A stretch of 64,000 bases of DNA from Salmonella enterica subsp. enterica serovar Choleraesuis (GTDB lineage: Bacteria > Pseudomonadota > Gammaproteobacteria > Enterobacterales > Enterobacteriaceae), in contig AP025685.1 in assembly GCA_022846635.1 (NCBI GenBank), forward strand, positions 2,852,001 through 2,916,000. The letters are read 5' to 3'. Each line of letters starts with the position of its first letter. The stretch's first letter is position 1. Of this stretch, positions 1 through 9,451 are shown piece by piece. The translations under genes were made by a program, and so were the position numbers. The notes below the pieces were generated by a model. The model was not told the origin of the DNA. It saw only the letters and a program-made list of their open reading frames with translations, and searched no databases.

Positions 1-1448
1 ATCTCCAGCGCCATGTTAAGTGCTTCGATGGATTCCATATCCAGGTGGTTGGTTGGCTCATCCATAACCAAAACGTTAGGGCGCTGCATCATCAGCTTGC
101 CAAACAACATGCGGCCTTTTTCCCCACCGGAAAGCACTTTCGCTTTTTTCTTGATATCGTCCTGACCGAACAGCAGACGACCCAGAATGCCGCGCACTAC
201 CTGCTCGTCGTCGCCCTCCTGTTGCCACTGACTCATCCACTCAAATACCGTCAGATCGTTTTCAAAATCGGCGGCATGGTCCTGCGCGTAGTAGCCAATA
301 CGCACGTTTTCTGACCATTTCACAGTGCCGTTTTCCGGGGTCAGCTCGCCCATCAGGGTTTTAAGGAAGGTCGACTTACCCACGCCGTTGGTACCCAGAA
401 CGGCCAGCTTTTCGCCTACTTCCAGCAGCATTTTCAGGTTTTTAAACAGCGGGCCGTTATCAAAACCTTTAGTCAGATTTTCAACTTCCAGCGCGTTTCG
501 GAACAGTTTTTTATCCTGTTCGAAGCGGATATATGGGTTCTGACGGCTGGACGCTTTCACTTCTTCCAGCTTGATTTTGTCTATCTGGCGGGCGCGAGAA
601 GTCGCCTGACGAGATTTGGATGCGTTAGCGCTAAAGCGGCTTACGAACGACTGTAAATCGGCAATCTGAGCTTTCTTCTTGGCATTATCGGCCAGCAGTC
701 GCTCACGCGCCTGGGTCGCAGCGGTCATGTATTCGTCGTAATTACCTGGGTAAACCCGCAGCGCCCCGTAATCCAGATCCGCCATATGGGTACAAACCAT
801 GTTCAGGAAGTGACGGTCGTGGGAAATGATGATCATGGTGCTATCGCGTTCATTCAGCACCTGTTCCAGCCAGCGGATAGTATCGATATCCAGGTTGTTG
901 GTTGGTTCATCGAGCAGCAGAATATCTGGGTTTGAGAACAGCGCCTGAGCCAGCAATACACGCAGTTTCCAGCCGGGTGCAACTTCGCTCATCAGGCCGT
1001 AATGCTGTTCCACCGGGATACCAACGCCCAGCAGCAGTTCTCCGGCGCGGGACTCGGCAGAGTAGCCGTCCATTTCGCCATATTTAACTTCCAGATCGGC
1101 CACTTTATAGCCGTCTTCTTCGCTCATTTCCGGCAGCGCGTAAATGCGGTCGCGCTCCTGTTTCACTTCCCACAGTTCGCCGTGACCCATGATAACGGTG
1201 TCCAGCACGGTAAACTCTTCAAAAGCAAACTGATCCTGACGCAGCTTACCGATGCGCTCATTAGGATCGAGCGATACGTTGCCATTGCTCGGCTGAAGAT
1301 CGCCGCCCAGGATCTTCATAAAAGTAGATTTGCCGCTGCCATTGGCGCCGATAAGACCATAACGGTTGCCGCCGCCGAACTTGACAGAGATATTTTCAAA
1401 CAACGGCTTACTGCCGAATTGCATGGTGACGTTACTGGAAACTAGCAC
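1..1448 (-). CDS. ybiT: ABC-F family ATPase YbiT, 3' end outside the window
   Basis: Soluble ABC-F protein with two ATPase domains and no membrane segment; the family acts on ribosomes. About 482 residues are visible; E. coli YbiT has about 530, so roughly the last 48 codons lie beyond base 1. The first Walker A (GANGSGKST) is near residue 36 and its Walker B ([11 protein letters not shown]) near residue 175. The second Walker A (GTNGVGKST) is near residue 351, and the second Walker B (DEPTNHLD) lies just inside the window edge. The start is a GTG at 1446-1448, which gives an N-terminus [13 protein letters not shown] matching the family. It is divergent from ldtB. The ribosomal role is family knowledge; the exact function of YbiT is not fixed by the sequence. 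Confidence 0.95.
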   Translation of the reverse strand, partial: MLVSSNVTMQFGSKPLFENISVKFGGGNRYGLIGANGSGKSTFMKILGGDLQPSNGNVSLDPNERIGKLRQDQFAFEEFTVLDTVIMGHGELWEVKQERDRIYALPEMSEEDGYKVADLEVKYGEMDGYSAESRAGELLLGVGIPVEQHYGLMSEVAPGWKLRVLLAQALFSNPDILLLDEPTNNLDIDTIRWLEQVLNERDSTMIIISHDRHFLNMVCTHMADLDYGALRVYPGNYDEYMTAATQARERLLADNAKKKAQIADLQSFVSRFSANASKSRQATSRARQIDKIKLEEVKASSRQNPYIRFEQDKKLFRNALEVENLTKGFDNGPLFKNLKMLLEVGEKLAVLGTNGVGKSTFLKTLMGELTPENGTVKWSENVRIGYYAQDHAADFENDLTVFEWMSQWQQEGDDEQVVRGILGRLLFGQDDIKKKAKVLSGGEKGRMLFGKLMMQRPNVLVMDEPTNHLDMESIEALNMALE

Positions 1449-1579
1449 TAGAAAATCCTGGGTAAGAAGTGTGATAAACGGCGCATTATGCCACAGATAG
1501 TGCCTTAGATTCTAATCTCCAAAAATCACCTACAATAATTAATGAGAAATGAAAAAATGTGATTTCATCCACATCTGAA

Positions 1580-1608
1580 TTCCCAGCGGGCGAGAATGCT
1601 CCTATAAT
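1580..1608 (+). promoter_or_regulatory. Candidate sigma-70 promoter for ldtB
   Basis: A perfect -10 hexamer TATAAT sits at 1603-1608. A -35-like TTCCCA lies at 1580-1585 with a 17 bp spacer. It is 68 bp upstream of the ldtB ATG, in the divergent ybiT-ldtB gap. Inferred from motif and spacing only. Confidence 0.6.
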
Positions 1609-1675
1609 GCGTTTCCAGCATTGTCACCTGTTTACACTCATACTTAGCCCAAGTGGCGCAACAAGTTCACATAAC

Positions 1676-2596
1676 ATGAATATGAAATTACGCACTCTTT
1701 TACTGGCAGCTTTCACCGCCATTGGCTTTTGCAAAAGTGCAGCAGCCGTGACCTATCCACTTCCAACTGACGGTAGCCGTCTGATTGGGCAGAATCAGGT
1801 TGTTACTATTCCAGATGGCAACAGTCAGCCGCTGGAGCACTTTGCCGCCGCCTACCAGATGGGGCTTTCCAACATGATGGAAGCGAACCCTGGCGTTGAC
1901 GTATATCTGCCAAAAGGCGGTACCGTGCTGACTATTCCTCAGCAGCTGATCCTGCCTGATACCCCTCATGAAGGTATCGTTATCAATAGCGCCGAAATGC
2001 GTCTGTATTACTATCCGAAAGGCTCCAATACCGTTATCGTTCTGCCTATCGGTATCGGCCAGCTGGGCAAAGATACCCCAATTAACTGGGTAACTAAGGT
2101 TGAGCGTAAGAAAGCCGGCCCAACCTGGACTCCAACCGCGAAAATGCACGCCGAATACGCTGCCGCAGGTAACCCGCTGCCAGCGGTCGTTCCGGCAGGT
2201 CCTGATAACCCTATGGGTCTGTACGCTCTGTATATTGGCCGCCTGTACGCTATCCACGGCACCAACGCTAACTTCGGTATCGGTCTGCGCGTAAGCCACG
2301 GTTGCGTACGTCTGCGTAACGATGACATCAAATTCCTGTTCCAGAACGTACCGGTCGGTACCCGCGTTCAGTTTATCGATGAGCCGGTGAAAGCAACCAC
2401 CGAGCCAGACGGCAGCCGTTACATCGAAGTTCACAACCCGCTTTCGACAACTGAAGCGCAGTTTGACGGTGGCGAAACCGTTCCTGTGGTTCTGAACAAG
2501 CAGGTGAGCAGCGTGACTAGCCAGGCCGACGTGAATAAGAGCATCGTCGATAAAGCCGTACAGTCTCGCTCCGGTATGCCGGTTCGTCTGAACTAA
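1676..2596 (+). CDS. ldtB: L,D-transpeptidase LdtB (YbiS)
   Basis: Periplasmic L,D-transpeptidase of the YkuD family that attaches Braun lipoprotein (Lpp) to peptidoglycan diaminopimelate. The product is 306 aa. A signal peptide spans residues 1-24 with likely cleavage after AAA. A LysM-like region lies at about 43-92, followed by the YkuD catalytic domain. The active-site motif SHGCVRLRN places the catalytic cysteine at residue 210. The start ATG at 1676 (MNMKLRT) matches the E. coli protein; upstream in-frame codons would put the signal peptide behind an implausible extension. It is a single gene with its own promoter and a strong terminator. The Lpp-linking role is established for E. coli LdtB and transferred by near-identity of the catalytic region. 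Confidence 0.96.
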   Translation: MNMKLRTLLLAAFTAIGFCKSAAAVTYPLPTDGSRLIGQNQVVTIPDGNSQPLEHFAAAYQMGLSNMMEANPGVDVYLPKGGTVLTIPQQLILPDTPHEGIVINSAEMRLYYYPKGSNTVIVLPIGIGQLGKDTPINWVTKVERKKAGPTWTPTAKMHAEYAAAGNPLPAVVPAGPDNPMGLYALYIGRLYAIHGTNANFGIGLRVSHGCVRLRNDDIKFLFQNVPVGTRVQFIDEPVKATTEPDGSRYIEVHNPLSTTEAQFDGGETVPVVLNKQVSSVTSQADVNKSIVDKAVQSRSGMPVRLN

Positions 2597-2617
2597 TCAG
2601 CGATTCGTAAGTGAATA

Positions 2618-2643
2618 AAGCGGGCCAGCGGCCCGCTTTTTTT
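2618..2643 (+). terminator. Intrinsic terminator of ldtB
   Basis: An 8-bp perfect stem (AGCGGGCC at 2619-2626 with GGCCCGCT at 2630-2637) and a 3-nt loop are followed by a T run to 2643. It begins about 20 bp after the ldtB stop. Confidence 0.93.
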
Positions 2644-2896
2644 ATAGCTGTAACCTGAAAGCCTGCCCGCGAAAGTGACCCGCTTCCAGTTTTAATCTGC
2701 CCCACTGCCGGCCTGGTCCCTGCTTAATATATGAAGGGCAGCCTGCAAATGAGTAATCATCAAGCCGGTAATGGCACCGGATAATAATCATCTCCACTGC
2801 CCGTCATATTAATCAGGGGACTTATCCTGGCTGACCGTGGTTTTAAACATGTCTTTGTATGTTGTCATTAGCTCTCGTGACGACCACCGCTGGAAT
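2644..2896. other. Intergenic stretch, no gene recognised
   Basis: About 250 bp between the ldtB terminator and the terminator of the efflux operon. I see no frame with a plausible start and ribosome binding site, and no RNA motif. It may be a leftover of the event that brought the efflux operon in. Confidence 0.5.
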
Positions 2897-2922
2897 AAAA
2901 AAACCGCCTGCATAGCAGACGG
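2897..2922 (-). terminator. Intrinsic terminator of the EmrAB-OMF operon
   Basis: The stem is 2904-2911 with 2915-2922 (loop ATA, one internal mismatch). On the minus strand it is followed by seven T (A run at 2897-2903). It lies 30 bp beyond the stop of the outer membrane factor gene. Confidence 0.88.
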
Positions 2923-2952
2923 CTTTTATTATCCGTGTGCCCACCTTGCGGT

Positions 2953-4491
2953 TTAGCCGCGCGGCGCATCACCAAATACCGAGTAGTCCGGTAATTGCAC
3001 CTGCTGGTATGGCTCCCAGCCACCGCCCAGCGCTTTATACAACGCGACCAGATCGAGCTGAGTCTGCACCTGGGCCTGGGCCAGCTGCTGTTTGGCCTGC
3101 GCCAGCTGACGCTGAGCATCCAGCACGTTGATAAACGACTCAATGCCTTTCTTGTAGCTGTCATCCGCCAGATCATAAGAAGTCTGCAATGCGCCAATGG
3201 TGTCCTGCAACCCTTTTTCACGATCGAGGTCAGTGCGATAACTCACTAGCGCATTCTCCACATCGCCCAGCGCGCTCAGTACCGCCTGACGATATTGCAG
3301 CACCGCCGCGCCCTGCTCCGCGCGCGAAACTTTAACGCTCGAGACTAAACGGCCACCTTCGAAAATAGGAATCGAAAGCTGCGCACCGTAGCTATAGAAG
3401 TGGCTGCTCCAGTCGGCCAGGTAGTTGGATTCGCTATTACGTAAACCAAACTGGCCGGTTAGCGACAGGCTCGGAAATAGTTGTGCTACCGAAACGCCGA
3501 TCTGGGCAGTAGCCGCATGCAGATTAGCCTCGGCTTCGCGAATATCCGGGCGGCGGCGCGCCAGGGTAGAAGGTACGCCTACCGCAACAATATCCGGCAC
3601 TTTCGGCAGCGCTTCCGGGTTCATTAATTCGCCGTCCAACGCGCCAGGCATTTCGCCACACAGCACCGCCAGCGCATTCATCGCCTGGCGTTCCTGAGCT
3701 TTCCACTGCGGCAACTGAGCTCGCAGCGTAGACGCCTGCGCCCTGGCCTGTTCAACCTGGAGCTGCGGAGCCAGGCCATTCTGCTGGCGATTACTGGTCA
3801 AATTGAAAGTGTCTTCAGCGCTGGCTATCTGCTCATTGAGGGTCGCGATAACGCTTTGCGCTCCGCGCAATTGCAGCCACGCGCGGGCGACTTCCGCTTC
3901 CAGCGATACCAGCGCATCATTACGCTGTTCGATAATAGCCTGCTGTTGAGCCTTCGCTGACTCAACCTGACGCCGCACCTTACCCCACAAATCCAGCTCC
4001 CAGCTGGAGTCAAAACTCCCCTGGTAAAGATTTATCGGTTTTGTTAGCGGCCCAAGGCTGTTTTTCAGCGCCGGGTCGATATCGTTTATCCGGTCATACA
4101 CGCCATGGGATTTCAGCTCTCCTTCCAGCCCCAGCTGTTGACGGGTATAACCCGCCCCGCCGTTCACCGTTGGGAACCATGCGCCCTGGGCCTGGTTTAT
4201 CTGCTCACGCGCACCGGCAATACGCAACACCGTTTGTTGCAGTGTCAGATTGCCGCTAATAGCGCGCTCGACCAGGCGATTAAGCTCCGGCGAGTTAAAA
4301 TGCCGCCACCAACGGGCGTCAGGAGCAGTCGCGCGTATAGAAGTGTTGTCGCTTGCGAGAGCTTCACGAGCGCCGTGATACTCCCCAGGCGTCTGTGGCT
4401 TCGGTTCCTGATAATCAGGCCCGACGGAACAACCGGCGGTTAAAAAAGCCAGTGCAATAGCGGTGGGCAAAGCGGCCCGATAGCCAAACAT
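2953..4491 (-). CDS. TolC/NodT-family outer membrane efflux factor
   Basis: Outer membrane channel of a tripartite efflux pump (RND/EmrAB-type outer membrane factor, 512 aa). The N-terminus looks like a lipoprotein signal: a hydrophobic stretch ends in LTAGC with the cysteine at residue 21, although the -3 position is Thr rather than the usual Leu. The body contains the two repeated long helical segments typical of the OEP family, with the conserved RPDIREAEANL near the middle. The start is the ATG at 4491, preceded by AGGAG; it follows the upstream EmrB-like stop by one base, so translation is probably coupled. It is the last gene of a three-gene operon. E. coli EmrAB uses a remote TolC, so a dedicated channel gene here is a notable difference. 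The substrate is unknown. Confidence 0.88.
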   Translation of the reverse strand: MFGYRAALPTAIALAFLTAGCSVGPDYQEPKPQTPGEYHGAREALASDNTSIRATAPDARWWRHFNSPELNRLVERAISGNLTLQQTVLRIAGAREQINQAQGAWFPTVNGGAGYTRQQLGLEGELKSHGVYDRINDIDPALKNSLGPLTKPINLYQGSFDSSWELDLWGKVRRQVESAKAQQQAIIEQRNDALVSLEAEVARAWLQLRGAQSVIATLNEQIASAEDTFNLTSNRQQNGLAPQLQVEQARAQASTLRAQLPQWKAQERQAMNALAVLCGEMPGALDGELMNPEALPKVPDIVAVGVPSTLARRRPDIREAEANLHAATAQIGVSVAQLFPSLSLTGQFGLRNSESNYLADWSSHFYSYGAQLSIPIFEGGRLVSSVKVSRAEQGAAVLQYRQAVLSALGDVENALVSYRTDLDREKGLQDTIGALQTSYDLADDSYKKGIESFINVLDAQRQLAQAKQQLAQAQVQTQLDLVALYKALGGGWEPYQQVQLPDYSVFGDAPRG

Positions 4492-4492
4492 G

Positions 4493-6064
4493 TTAATGCG
4501 CTCCTGCCGATCCTTCACTTTTGATCGGTGCCAGTAATAAACAAAATGGAATCAGAATAAAGGCCACCAGACTCAGCAGCGTAAATACGTCGATATAGGC
4601 GAGGAAGCGCGATTGCTCCACCATGGTCTGGTACATTCTGCCGGTAGCAATCGCCATCGGATCGCCAAGCTGAGTGGTAAAGTTACGGATGGCCTCGGCG
4701 CTTTGGCTGATAGCCTGCCGGAACTGCTCATCAAACGGCGTGGCGTGGGCGCTAAGATAGGCGCTGTGGGCCTGCGCCCGCTCAGTCAATGCCGCCGTCG
4801 AAAGCGAGATACCAATCGAACCCGCCACGTTACGGAACATGGTAAACAGCGCTGCGGCATCGGCGTTTAGCCGCTGCGGTATCGTGATAAAAGCAATGGT
4901 AGTCAGCGGCACAAACAAGAAGCCGAGCCCAAACGACTGAGCACTGCGCAGCATCACCAGCGTTTCAAAATCGATATCGGGCGTTAAAATCCGGGACACT
5001 AAAAAGGCAACCCCGATGCAGGTAAAGCCAAAGGCTATAATCCAGCGGGTCTGAATTATCGGCATTAGCTTGAGAACCAGCGGGATCGTCAACACGATAA
5101 GTACAGCCCCCGGCGATAGCACCATCCCCGACCAGGTCGCGGTATAGCCCAAATCCTGTTGCGCCAGCTGCGGTATGACTACCGAGCCGCCGTAAAGAAT
5201 GGCGGCCATTCCCGCCATCAGCAGGCTGGCGACGGCAAAGTTACGGTCGGTCATGCAGTGCAGATCGACCACCGGTTTTCTGACATACAGCAGCCAGTAA
5301 ATGGCTCCAACGATGCCGATAAGCGCCAGCACGGCGAACAGGCAGATAAAGTTGGAGTGAAACCAGTCTTCGTCCTCGCCTCTATCCAGCATGACCTGCA
5401 GGCAGCCAAGACCCAGCGCAATCAGGCTAATTCCCGTCCAGTCAACGGTCGTTTTGCCGCTCTTTTTCCGTTCCCACGGCGGATCTTCCAACAGCTGATA
5501 AATGGCCAGAAAACTGATTATTCCCACCGGGATGTTGATAAAAAATACCCAGCGCCAGGAGTAGTTGTCTGTTATCCAGCCGCCCAGAGTCGGGCCAAGT
5601 ACCGGAGCTACGATAATAGCGATGGAAGAGAGGCCGAACGCTTTTCCACGCTCTTCGGGTTTGAAATAATCCAGCAATACCGATTGCTGAACGGGCTGTA
5701 AGCCACCGCCGAAAAACCCCTGAAGGATACGGAATAAAATAATCTGCCATAGCTCGGTAGCAATACCGCACAGGAACGAACAGATGGTGAACATCACCAC
5801 GCAGATTAAAAAGTACTGTTTACGGCCAAGTAAACGGCTCAGAAACGCCGAGATTGGTAACACAATGCCGTTGGCAACCAGATATGAGGTCAAAACCCAG
5901 GTGGACTCATCATAACTGGACGATAGCGTACCGGCGATATGGGGCAGCGCCACGTTCACGATGGTGGTATCAAGGATCTCCATGAATACCGCCAGCGTAA
6001 CCACAATAGCGACCGCCCAGGGATTACTGGATGGCCGCCAGTTAACAGCAGCGTGCTCACTCAT
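4493..6064 (-). CDS. EmrB-like drug:H+ antiporter (MFS, DHA2 family)
   Basis: Inner membrane proton-coupled exporter of 523 aa with the 14-segment layout of the DHA2 family. The first membrane segment carries LDTTIVNVALP, the signature of this family. The loop after the second or third segment has SRLLGRKQ (motif A) and the fifth-segment region has APVLGPTLGG (motif C). It overlaps the membrane fusion gene by ATGA (6061-6064), so the two are translationally coupled. With its neighbours it should form an EmrA-EmrB-OMF pump spanning both membranes. No EmrR-type regulator gene is adjacent. Substrates (hydrophobic toxins or acids in relatives) cannot be read from sequence. Confidence 0.92.
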   Translation of the reverse strand: MSEHAAVNWRPSSNPWAVAIVVTLAVFMEILDTTIVNVALPHIAGTLSSSYDESTWVLTSYLVANGIVLPISAFLSRLLGRKQYFLICVVMFTICSFLCGIATELWQIILFRILQGFFGGGLQPVQQSVLLDYFKPEERGKAFGLSSIAIIVAPVLGPTLGGWITDNYSWRWVFFINIPVGIISFLAIYQLLEDPPWERKKSGKTTVDWTGISLIALGLGCLQVMLDRGEDEDWFHSNFICLFAVLALIGIVGAIYWLLYVRKPVVDLHCMTDRNFAVASLLMAGMAAILYGGSVVIPQLAQQDLGYTATWSGMVLSPGAVLIVLTIPLVLKLMPIIQTRWIIAFGFTCIGVAFLVSRILTPDIDFETLVMLRSAQSFGLGFLFVPLTTIAFITIPQRLNADAAALFTMFRNVAGSIGISLSTAALTERAQAHSAYLSAHATPFDEQFRQAISQSAEAIRNFTTQLGDPMAIATGRMYQTMVEQSRFLAYIDVFTLLSLVAFILIPFCLLLAPIKSEGSAGAH

Positions 6065-7209
6065 TCCAGCATGACCTTCGGTTCGACCGACAGGCCGAGC
6101 GGCAGAGGATGATTTGCATCCAGCCCTTTATCAATCACAATTTTGACCGGTACGCGCTGGACGATTTTTACGAAGTTACCGGTGGCGTTCTCAGCCGGGA
6201 AGGCAGAAAAGCGAGAGCCGCTGCCCTGCTGAATACTATCCACATGCCCCTGGAGCTTAATATCAGGGTAGGCATCAACGCTAAGCTCCACCTTGTTGCC
6301 CGGCTTCATGCGCGCCAGCTGGTTTTCTTTAAAATTAGCGGTGACCCAGATATCTGGCGATACCAGTGAAAACAGCGCGCTACCCGCCTGTACCAGGGTG
6401 CCGAGCTGCACGTTACGCTTGGTGACAAAGCCATCAAACGGCGCGCGAACTTCAGTGTAAGAAAGATTTAATGAGGCAGTTTCCAGCTGCGCTTTCGCCT
6501 GCTCTACCTGGCGAGCGCGGGCTTCGACATTGGCCTGTTGCTGGCGAATCTGTAATTCCACCTGCTTTGCCACATCCAGCTGCGCTTGCGCGTTTTTCAG
6601 CTGCGATTGGGCGGTAGCCAGCTGCATACTGGCGCTGTCGATAGTCTGTTGCGAGGTGGCACGCGGGTCAACGCCGCGCTGACGACGATAGTCGGCCTGA
6701 GCGTTAGCCAAATCGGCTTTCGCTTTCATGACCTGAGCTTCCGCCTGGTCACGCTGAGCCGGATATTGCACCTTAGCGAGATCCAGCTGAACCTGGGCCT
6801 GATGCCATTGCGCGGTAGCCAGCCCCAGCTGTGCCGTAGCCTGATCGTACTGGGCTTTGGTATCGCGCTGGTCAATAACTACCAGCAGATCGCCCTGTTT
6901 CACCCGCTGGTTATCCCGTACCTGAAGCGATGTGACGTAGCCTGCCACCTTCGGCGCAATTGTCACTACGTTGCCGTCGGTGTAAGCATCATCGGTAGTT
7001 TCTTGATTGTGAGTCATCAGCCACCAAATCAGCGCGATAACTATCATCACCACCGCAACTATGGCCAGAATAATAAGCGGCTTTTTACCTGGTCGCTTGC
7101 GCTCTGCCCCGCCTTCGGCGTCGGCTTGTGTCTGATTGTTCTGATGTTCGGAAGATGATGAAGAGGCTCCGCTTGCGGAGTGACTGGTGTTGTTTTGTTG
7201 TTCTGCCAT
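6061..7209 (-). CDS. EmrA-like membrane fusion protein (HlyD family)
   Basis: Periplasmic adaptor of 382 aa linking the EmrB-like pump to its outer membrane channel. A polar, Ser/Gln-rich cytoplasmic N-terminus is followed by a single membrane anchor at about residues 44-66. Then come a first lipoyl half (TDGNVVTIAPKVAGYV), a long Ala/Gln-rich coiled-coil hairpin (about 120-240), the second lipoyl half (VRAPFDGFVTKRNVQLGTLV) and a C-terminal beta-barrel. It is first in the operon; the next gene starts inside its stop codon. It is clearly EmrA-like, but E. coli emrAB lies elsewhere, so this is probably a paralogous or acquired pump. Confidence 0.92.
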   Translation of the reverse strand: MAEQQNNTSHSASGASSSSSEHQNNQTQADAEGGAERKRPGKKPLIILAIVAVVMIVIALIWWLMTHNQETTDDAYTDGNVVTIAPKVAGYVTSLQVRDNQRVKQGDLLVVIDQRDTKAQYDQATAQLGLATAQWHQAQVQLDLAKVQYPAQRDQAEAQVMKAKADLANAQADYRRQRGVDPRATSQQTIDSASMQLATAQSQLKNAQAQLDVAKQVELQIRQQQANVEARARQVEQAKAQLETASLNLSYTEVRAPFDGFVTKRNVQLGTLVQAGSALFSLVSPDIWVTANFKENQLARMKPGNKVELSVDAYPDIKLQGHVDSIQQGSGSRFSAFPAENATGNFVKIVQRVPVKIVIDKGLDANHPLPLGLSVEPKVMLE

Positions 7210-7247
7210 AGATTAGCAATCTGCCCTGACGCTTTCATGCGTAAATA

Positions 7248-7269
7248 TTAGTAGTCTACCATTTACTAA
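7248..7269. promoter_or_regulatory. Possible operator upstream of the efflux operon
   Basis: A perfect 6-bp inverted repeat, TTAGTA (7248-7253) and TACTAA (7264-7269), with a 10-bp spacer lies about 40 bp upstream of the emrA-like start. Such a repeat could bind a dimeric regulator, but arms this short in AT-rich DNA also occur by chance. Confidence 0.3.
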
Positions 7270-7328
7270 AGTTAGAGTTAAATTCACAAATTTCCAGCCA
7301 GGTTGACATTTCCTGCTGAGTTTTTTGG

Positions 7329-8438
7329 TTAACTGGCAATTAGAAAGTAGAGCAGATACCCGGCTGTCAGGCTCCAGAGCAACATTGGCAACGACCAGAG
7401 GTGAAATTGCAACCAGATGCGTCGGTCACCGGCCATACGCAGTGCAATGAGATTGGCAAGTGAGCCGGTCATGACGCCAAAACCGCCTATATTGACCGCC
7501 CAGGCCAGCAGTGCATCGGCATTCTGATAATTAAGCAGCAGGATAGTGGCCGGAACATTGCTAATTATTTGCGATAACCCGGCTCCCAGCAGCAAACGCC
7601 CTTCCGCACTCAACGCGCGGGTGGCGGTTAACCATTCGGTCAATGCGGGGAATTGAGTCACCAGGTGCACGTCAATAAACATCACCATAAATATAAGCAG
7701 CAGCCGCCAGTCCAGCTGGCGCAACACTGCACGCGCATAAATGGCAAAAGCCCCCAATACAATCAGTAATCCTGCCCCGGCGTATTTAAGCTCAAGCGCC
7801 GCCAGAAATACCAGATACAGCACGACGCACAGTGCCAGCAGCCGGGGTTGCCACTGATTTGACGGACTTAGGTTATTAAATTCCAGTGCACGCTTAGGAA
7901 ATGCAAAGCGGCAGACAATTATCAGTGAGATGAATATCATCAGCGCCAGCGGCGCCATCTGGCCGATAAATGCACCGAAAGAGAGGCCGGAACGCCCCCA
8001 CAGTAAAATATTTTGCGGATTGCCTACTGGCGTTAGTAGTGAACCCGCGTTTACCGCCAGCGCCTGAAAGATAATCAGCCGGTTGACCGGAATGGCGCAC
8101 CATTTTTTCAGAGTAATCGTCAAAGGAATAACAATGAATAACGCCACATCATTGGTTAGAAAGGTAGATAGCAGCGCTGCCGCACACACTAAAAACAGTG
8201 CCAGCGCCCGCTCGCTGCTAAATTGCCGGGCTAATCGCCGCCCCAGCACATCGAAATAACCGCTTAGCTCCACGCCTTTGGTCAGCATGAGCAGGCCACA
8301 CAAAGTAATAATGGTGCGCCAGTCTATGGCGGCAGGCCACTGCTGCGGTTTAAACGGAACCCATAAACACAAAGCAGCGCCAATTATCAGCAGCAGAAGC
8401 AGAAAACGATCGCCGGTCAGATAGCGCCAGACACGCAT
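7329..8438 (-). CDS. ybiR: YbiR, ArsB/NhaD-type anion permease family membrane protein
   Basis: Predicted inner membrane transporter of 369 aa with about ten hydrophobic segments and the CitMHS/ArsB-type motifs LSTFLTNDVALFIVIPLT and NAGSLLTPVGNPQN. These two re-entrant, Asn/Gly-rich segments are the hallmark of the ion transporter superfamily. It lies nine bases after mntR in the same direction, as in E. coli, and may be co-transcribed with it. The substrate is unknown. Confidence 0.9.
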   Translation of the reverse strand: MRVWRYLTGDRFLLLLLIIGAALCLWVPFKPQQWPAAIDWRTIITLCGLLMLTKGVELSGYFDVLGRRLARQFSSERALALFLVCAAALLSTFLTNDVALFIVIPLTITLKKWCAIPVNRLIIFQALAVNAGSLLTPVGNPQNILLWGRSGLSFGAFIGQMAPLALMIFISLIIVCRFAFPKRALEFNNLSPSNQWQPRLLALCVVLYLVFLAALELKYAGAGLLIVLGAFAIYARAVLRQLDWRLLLIFMVMFIDVHLVTQFPALTEWLTATRALSAEGRLLLGAGLSQIISNVPATILLLNYQNADALLAWAVNIGGFGVMTGSLANLIALRMAGDRRIWLQFHLWSLPMLLWSLTAGYLLYFLIAS

Positions 8439-8447
8439 AGTACAGCC

Positions 8448-8915
8448 TCAGGATTCAGCAGACTGCTGGCAGTAGCGCCGAAAAGCTTCCAGCGTTTCTT
8501 CACTAACGTGGTGCTCCATCCCCTCGGCATCGCGACGGGCGGTTTCCGCACTGATACCTAAAGCCAGTAAAAAACTCTCCACTAACTGGTGACGCTCCCG
8601 ATTTTGGGTGGCTAAAGTTTCCCCTTCTGGGGTCAGGAAAATGCCCCGCCAGGGAATCTGCTCAATAAGTCCAAGCCCGGCAATACGTTTAAGCATTTTG
8701 GCAACGGTAGGCTGCGACACCCCAAGCCGGGCGGCCATATCAACCTGCCTCGCCTCACCGGATTCGTGAATAAGATCGGATATTAACTCAACGTAATCAT
8801 CAATCAGCTCCCGACGATGGGCTTCACGCACCTGACGAAAGCCTTCTACGTGTTCTTCAACATCGACTAATTGCGTCACGCGTTTACTGCTCGGCGTACC
8901 TGCTCGGCGGCTCAT
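8448..8915 (-). CDS. mntR: Manganese-responsive transcriptional regulator MntR
   Basis: DtxR/MntR-family metalloregulator of 155 aa. With Mn2+ bound it represses manganese importers and mntS and activates the exporter in E. coli. A winged HTH covers about residues 50-100 ([20 protein letters not shown] is its recognition region) and the C-terminal dimerisation/metal domain contains [15 protein letters not shown]. The N-terminal extension before the HTH is the enterobacterial type. It is divergent from mntS and followed by ybiR. The MntR box lies in the shared upstream region. Confidence 0.96.
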   Translation of the reverse strand: MSRRAGTPSSKRVTQLVDVEEHVEGFRQVREAHRRELIDDYVELISDLIHESGEARQVDMAARLGVSQPTVAKMLKRIAGLGLIEQIPWRGIFLTPEGETLATQNRERHQLVESFLLALGISAETARRDAEGMEHHVSEETLEAFRRYCQQSAES

Positions 8916-9072
8916 GGCGCTCTCCTGGATGGCGCAAAAATAGTGTTTCGTGGCTCATTGTAAACTACTGTTCGCCCCGGACAAAAATATAACCACCGCC
9001 GCGCCGATGCGCGAATGCCATAGCCGCTGCCTTTTATAGCAATTGGTGATAATACGCACACAAAGATAGCCA

Positions 9073-9101
9073 TTGGCATACAATATAGCCTGTGCTATAT
9101 C
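9073..9101 (+). promoter_or_regulatory. mntS promoter with MntR box
   Basis: A perfect inverted repeat, ATATAGC (9083-9089), CTGT, GCTATAT (9094-9100), matches the known MntR box form (arms ACATAGC/GCTATGT with a 4-bp spacer in E. coli mntH). A -35-like TTGGCA (9073-9078) and a -10-like TATATC (9096-9101) with a 17-bp spacer place the box over the -10 element. That arrangement would block RNA polymerase when Mn2+-MntR binds. Confidence 0.85.
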
Positions 9102-9156
9102 TGTATGTAACGCAGTCAATGATTACGGATGATCGAGATGAAGCGCGGAGGTTTTT

Positions 9157-9273
9157 ATGAACGAGATGATGAGGTGCCTGCACGTGTTTACACTTACCCC
9201 ATTCCAGGCGCGGCTGATGCTGATAAAAATGGTTCGTGACTATTTTGTCGCCCAACCAGCAGCCGACAAATAA
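9157..9273 (+). CDS. mntS: Small protein MntS
   Basis: 38-residue protein clearly related to E. coli MntS (42 aa). It shares the N-terminus MNE, then RC(L/M)xVF, SPF/TPF and RLML. In E. coli MntS raises usable intracellular manganese, probably by hindering the exporter MntP. The start is supported by GGAGG seven bases upstream. The C-terminal third diverges and is shorter, ending in PAADK. It sits between mntR and ompX on the opposite strand to both, downstream of a perfect MntR box. E. coli has opgE (ybiP) between mntS and ompX; it is absent here. Confidence 0.92.
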   Translation: MNEMMRCLHVFTLTPFQARLMLIKMVRDYFVAQPAADK

Positions 9274-9397
9274 TTCCTGCGGGGCCGAGTCCATCGGCTC
9301 CGTTCCCCTGCGGCTCAATATATATGAGCCATCTGCCTGCCCGGCTCTCAATGGCAACGCGATAGAACAAGCGATGATTGGCCATTAAGTTACGGCC

Positions 9398-9427
9398 AAA
9401 AAAAATCCGCCCGGAGGCGGATTTTTT
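9398..9427. terminator. Bidirectional terminator between mntS and ompX
   Basis: A 9-bp perfect stem (9403-9411 with 9416-9424) and a 4-nt loop are flanked by an A run (9398-9405) and a T run (9422-9427). It can end both the mntS transcript and the converging ompX transcript, whose stop is 25 bp away. Confidence 0.93.
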
Positions 9428-9451
9428 ATATCAGCAGACTGGCTGCCGTGA

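Noticed and set aside
1700-2434. 244-codon frame antisense to ldtB
   Set aside because: Shadow of a strongly conserved gene; no promoter, ribosome site or family match.
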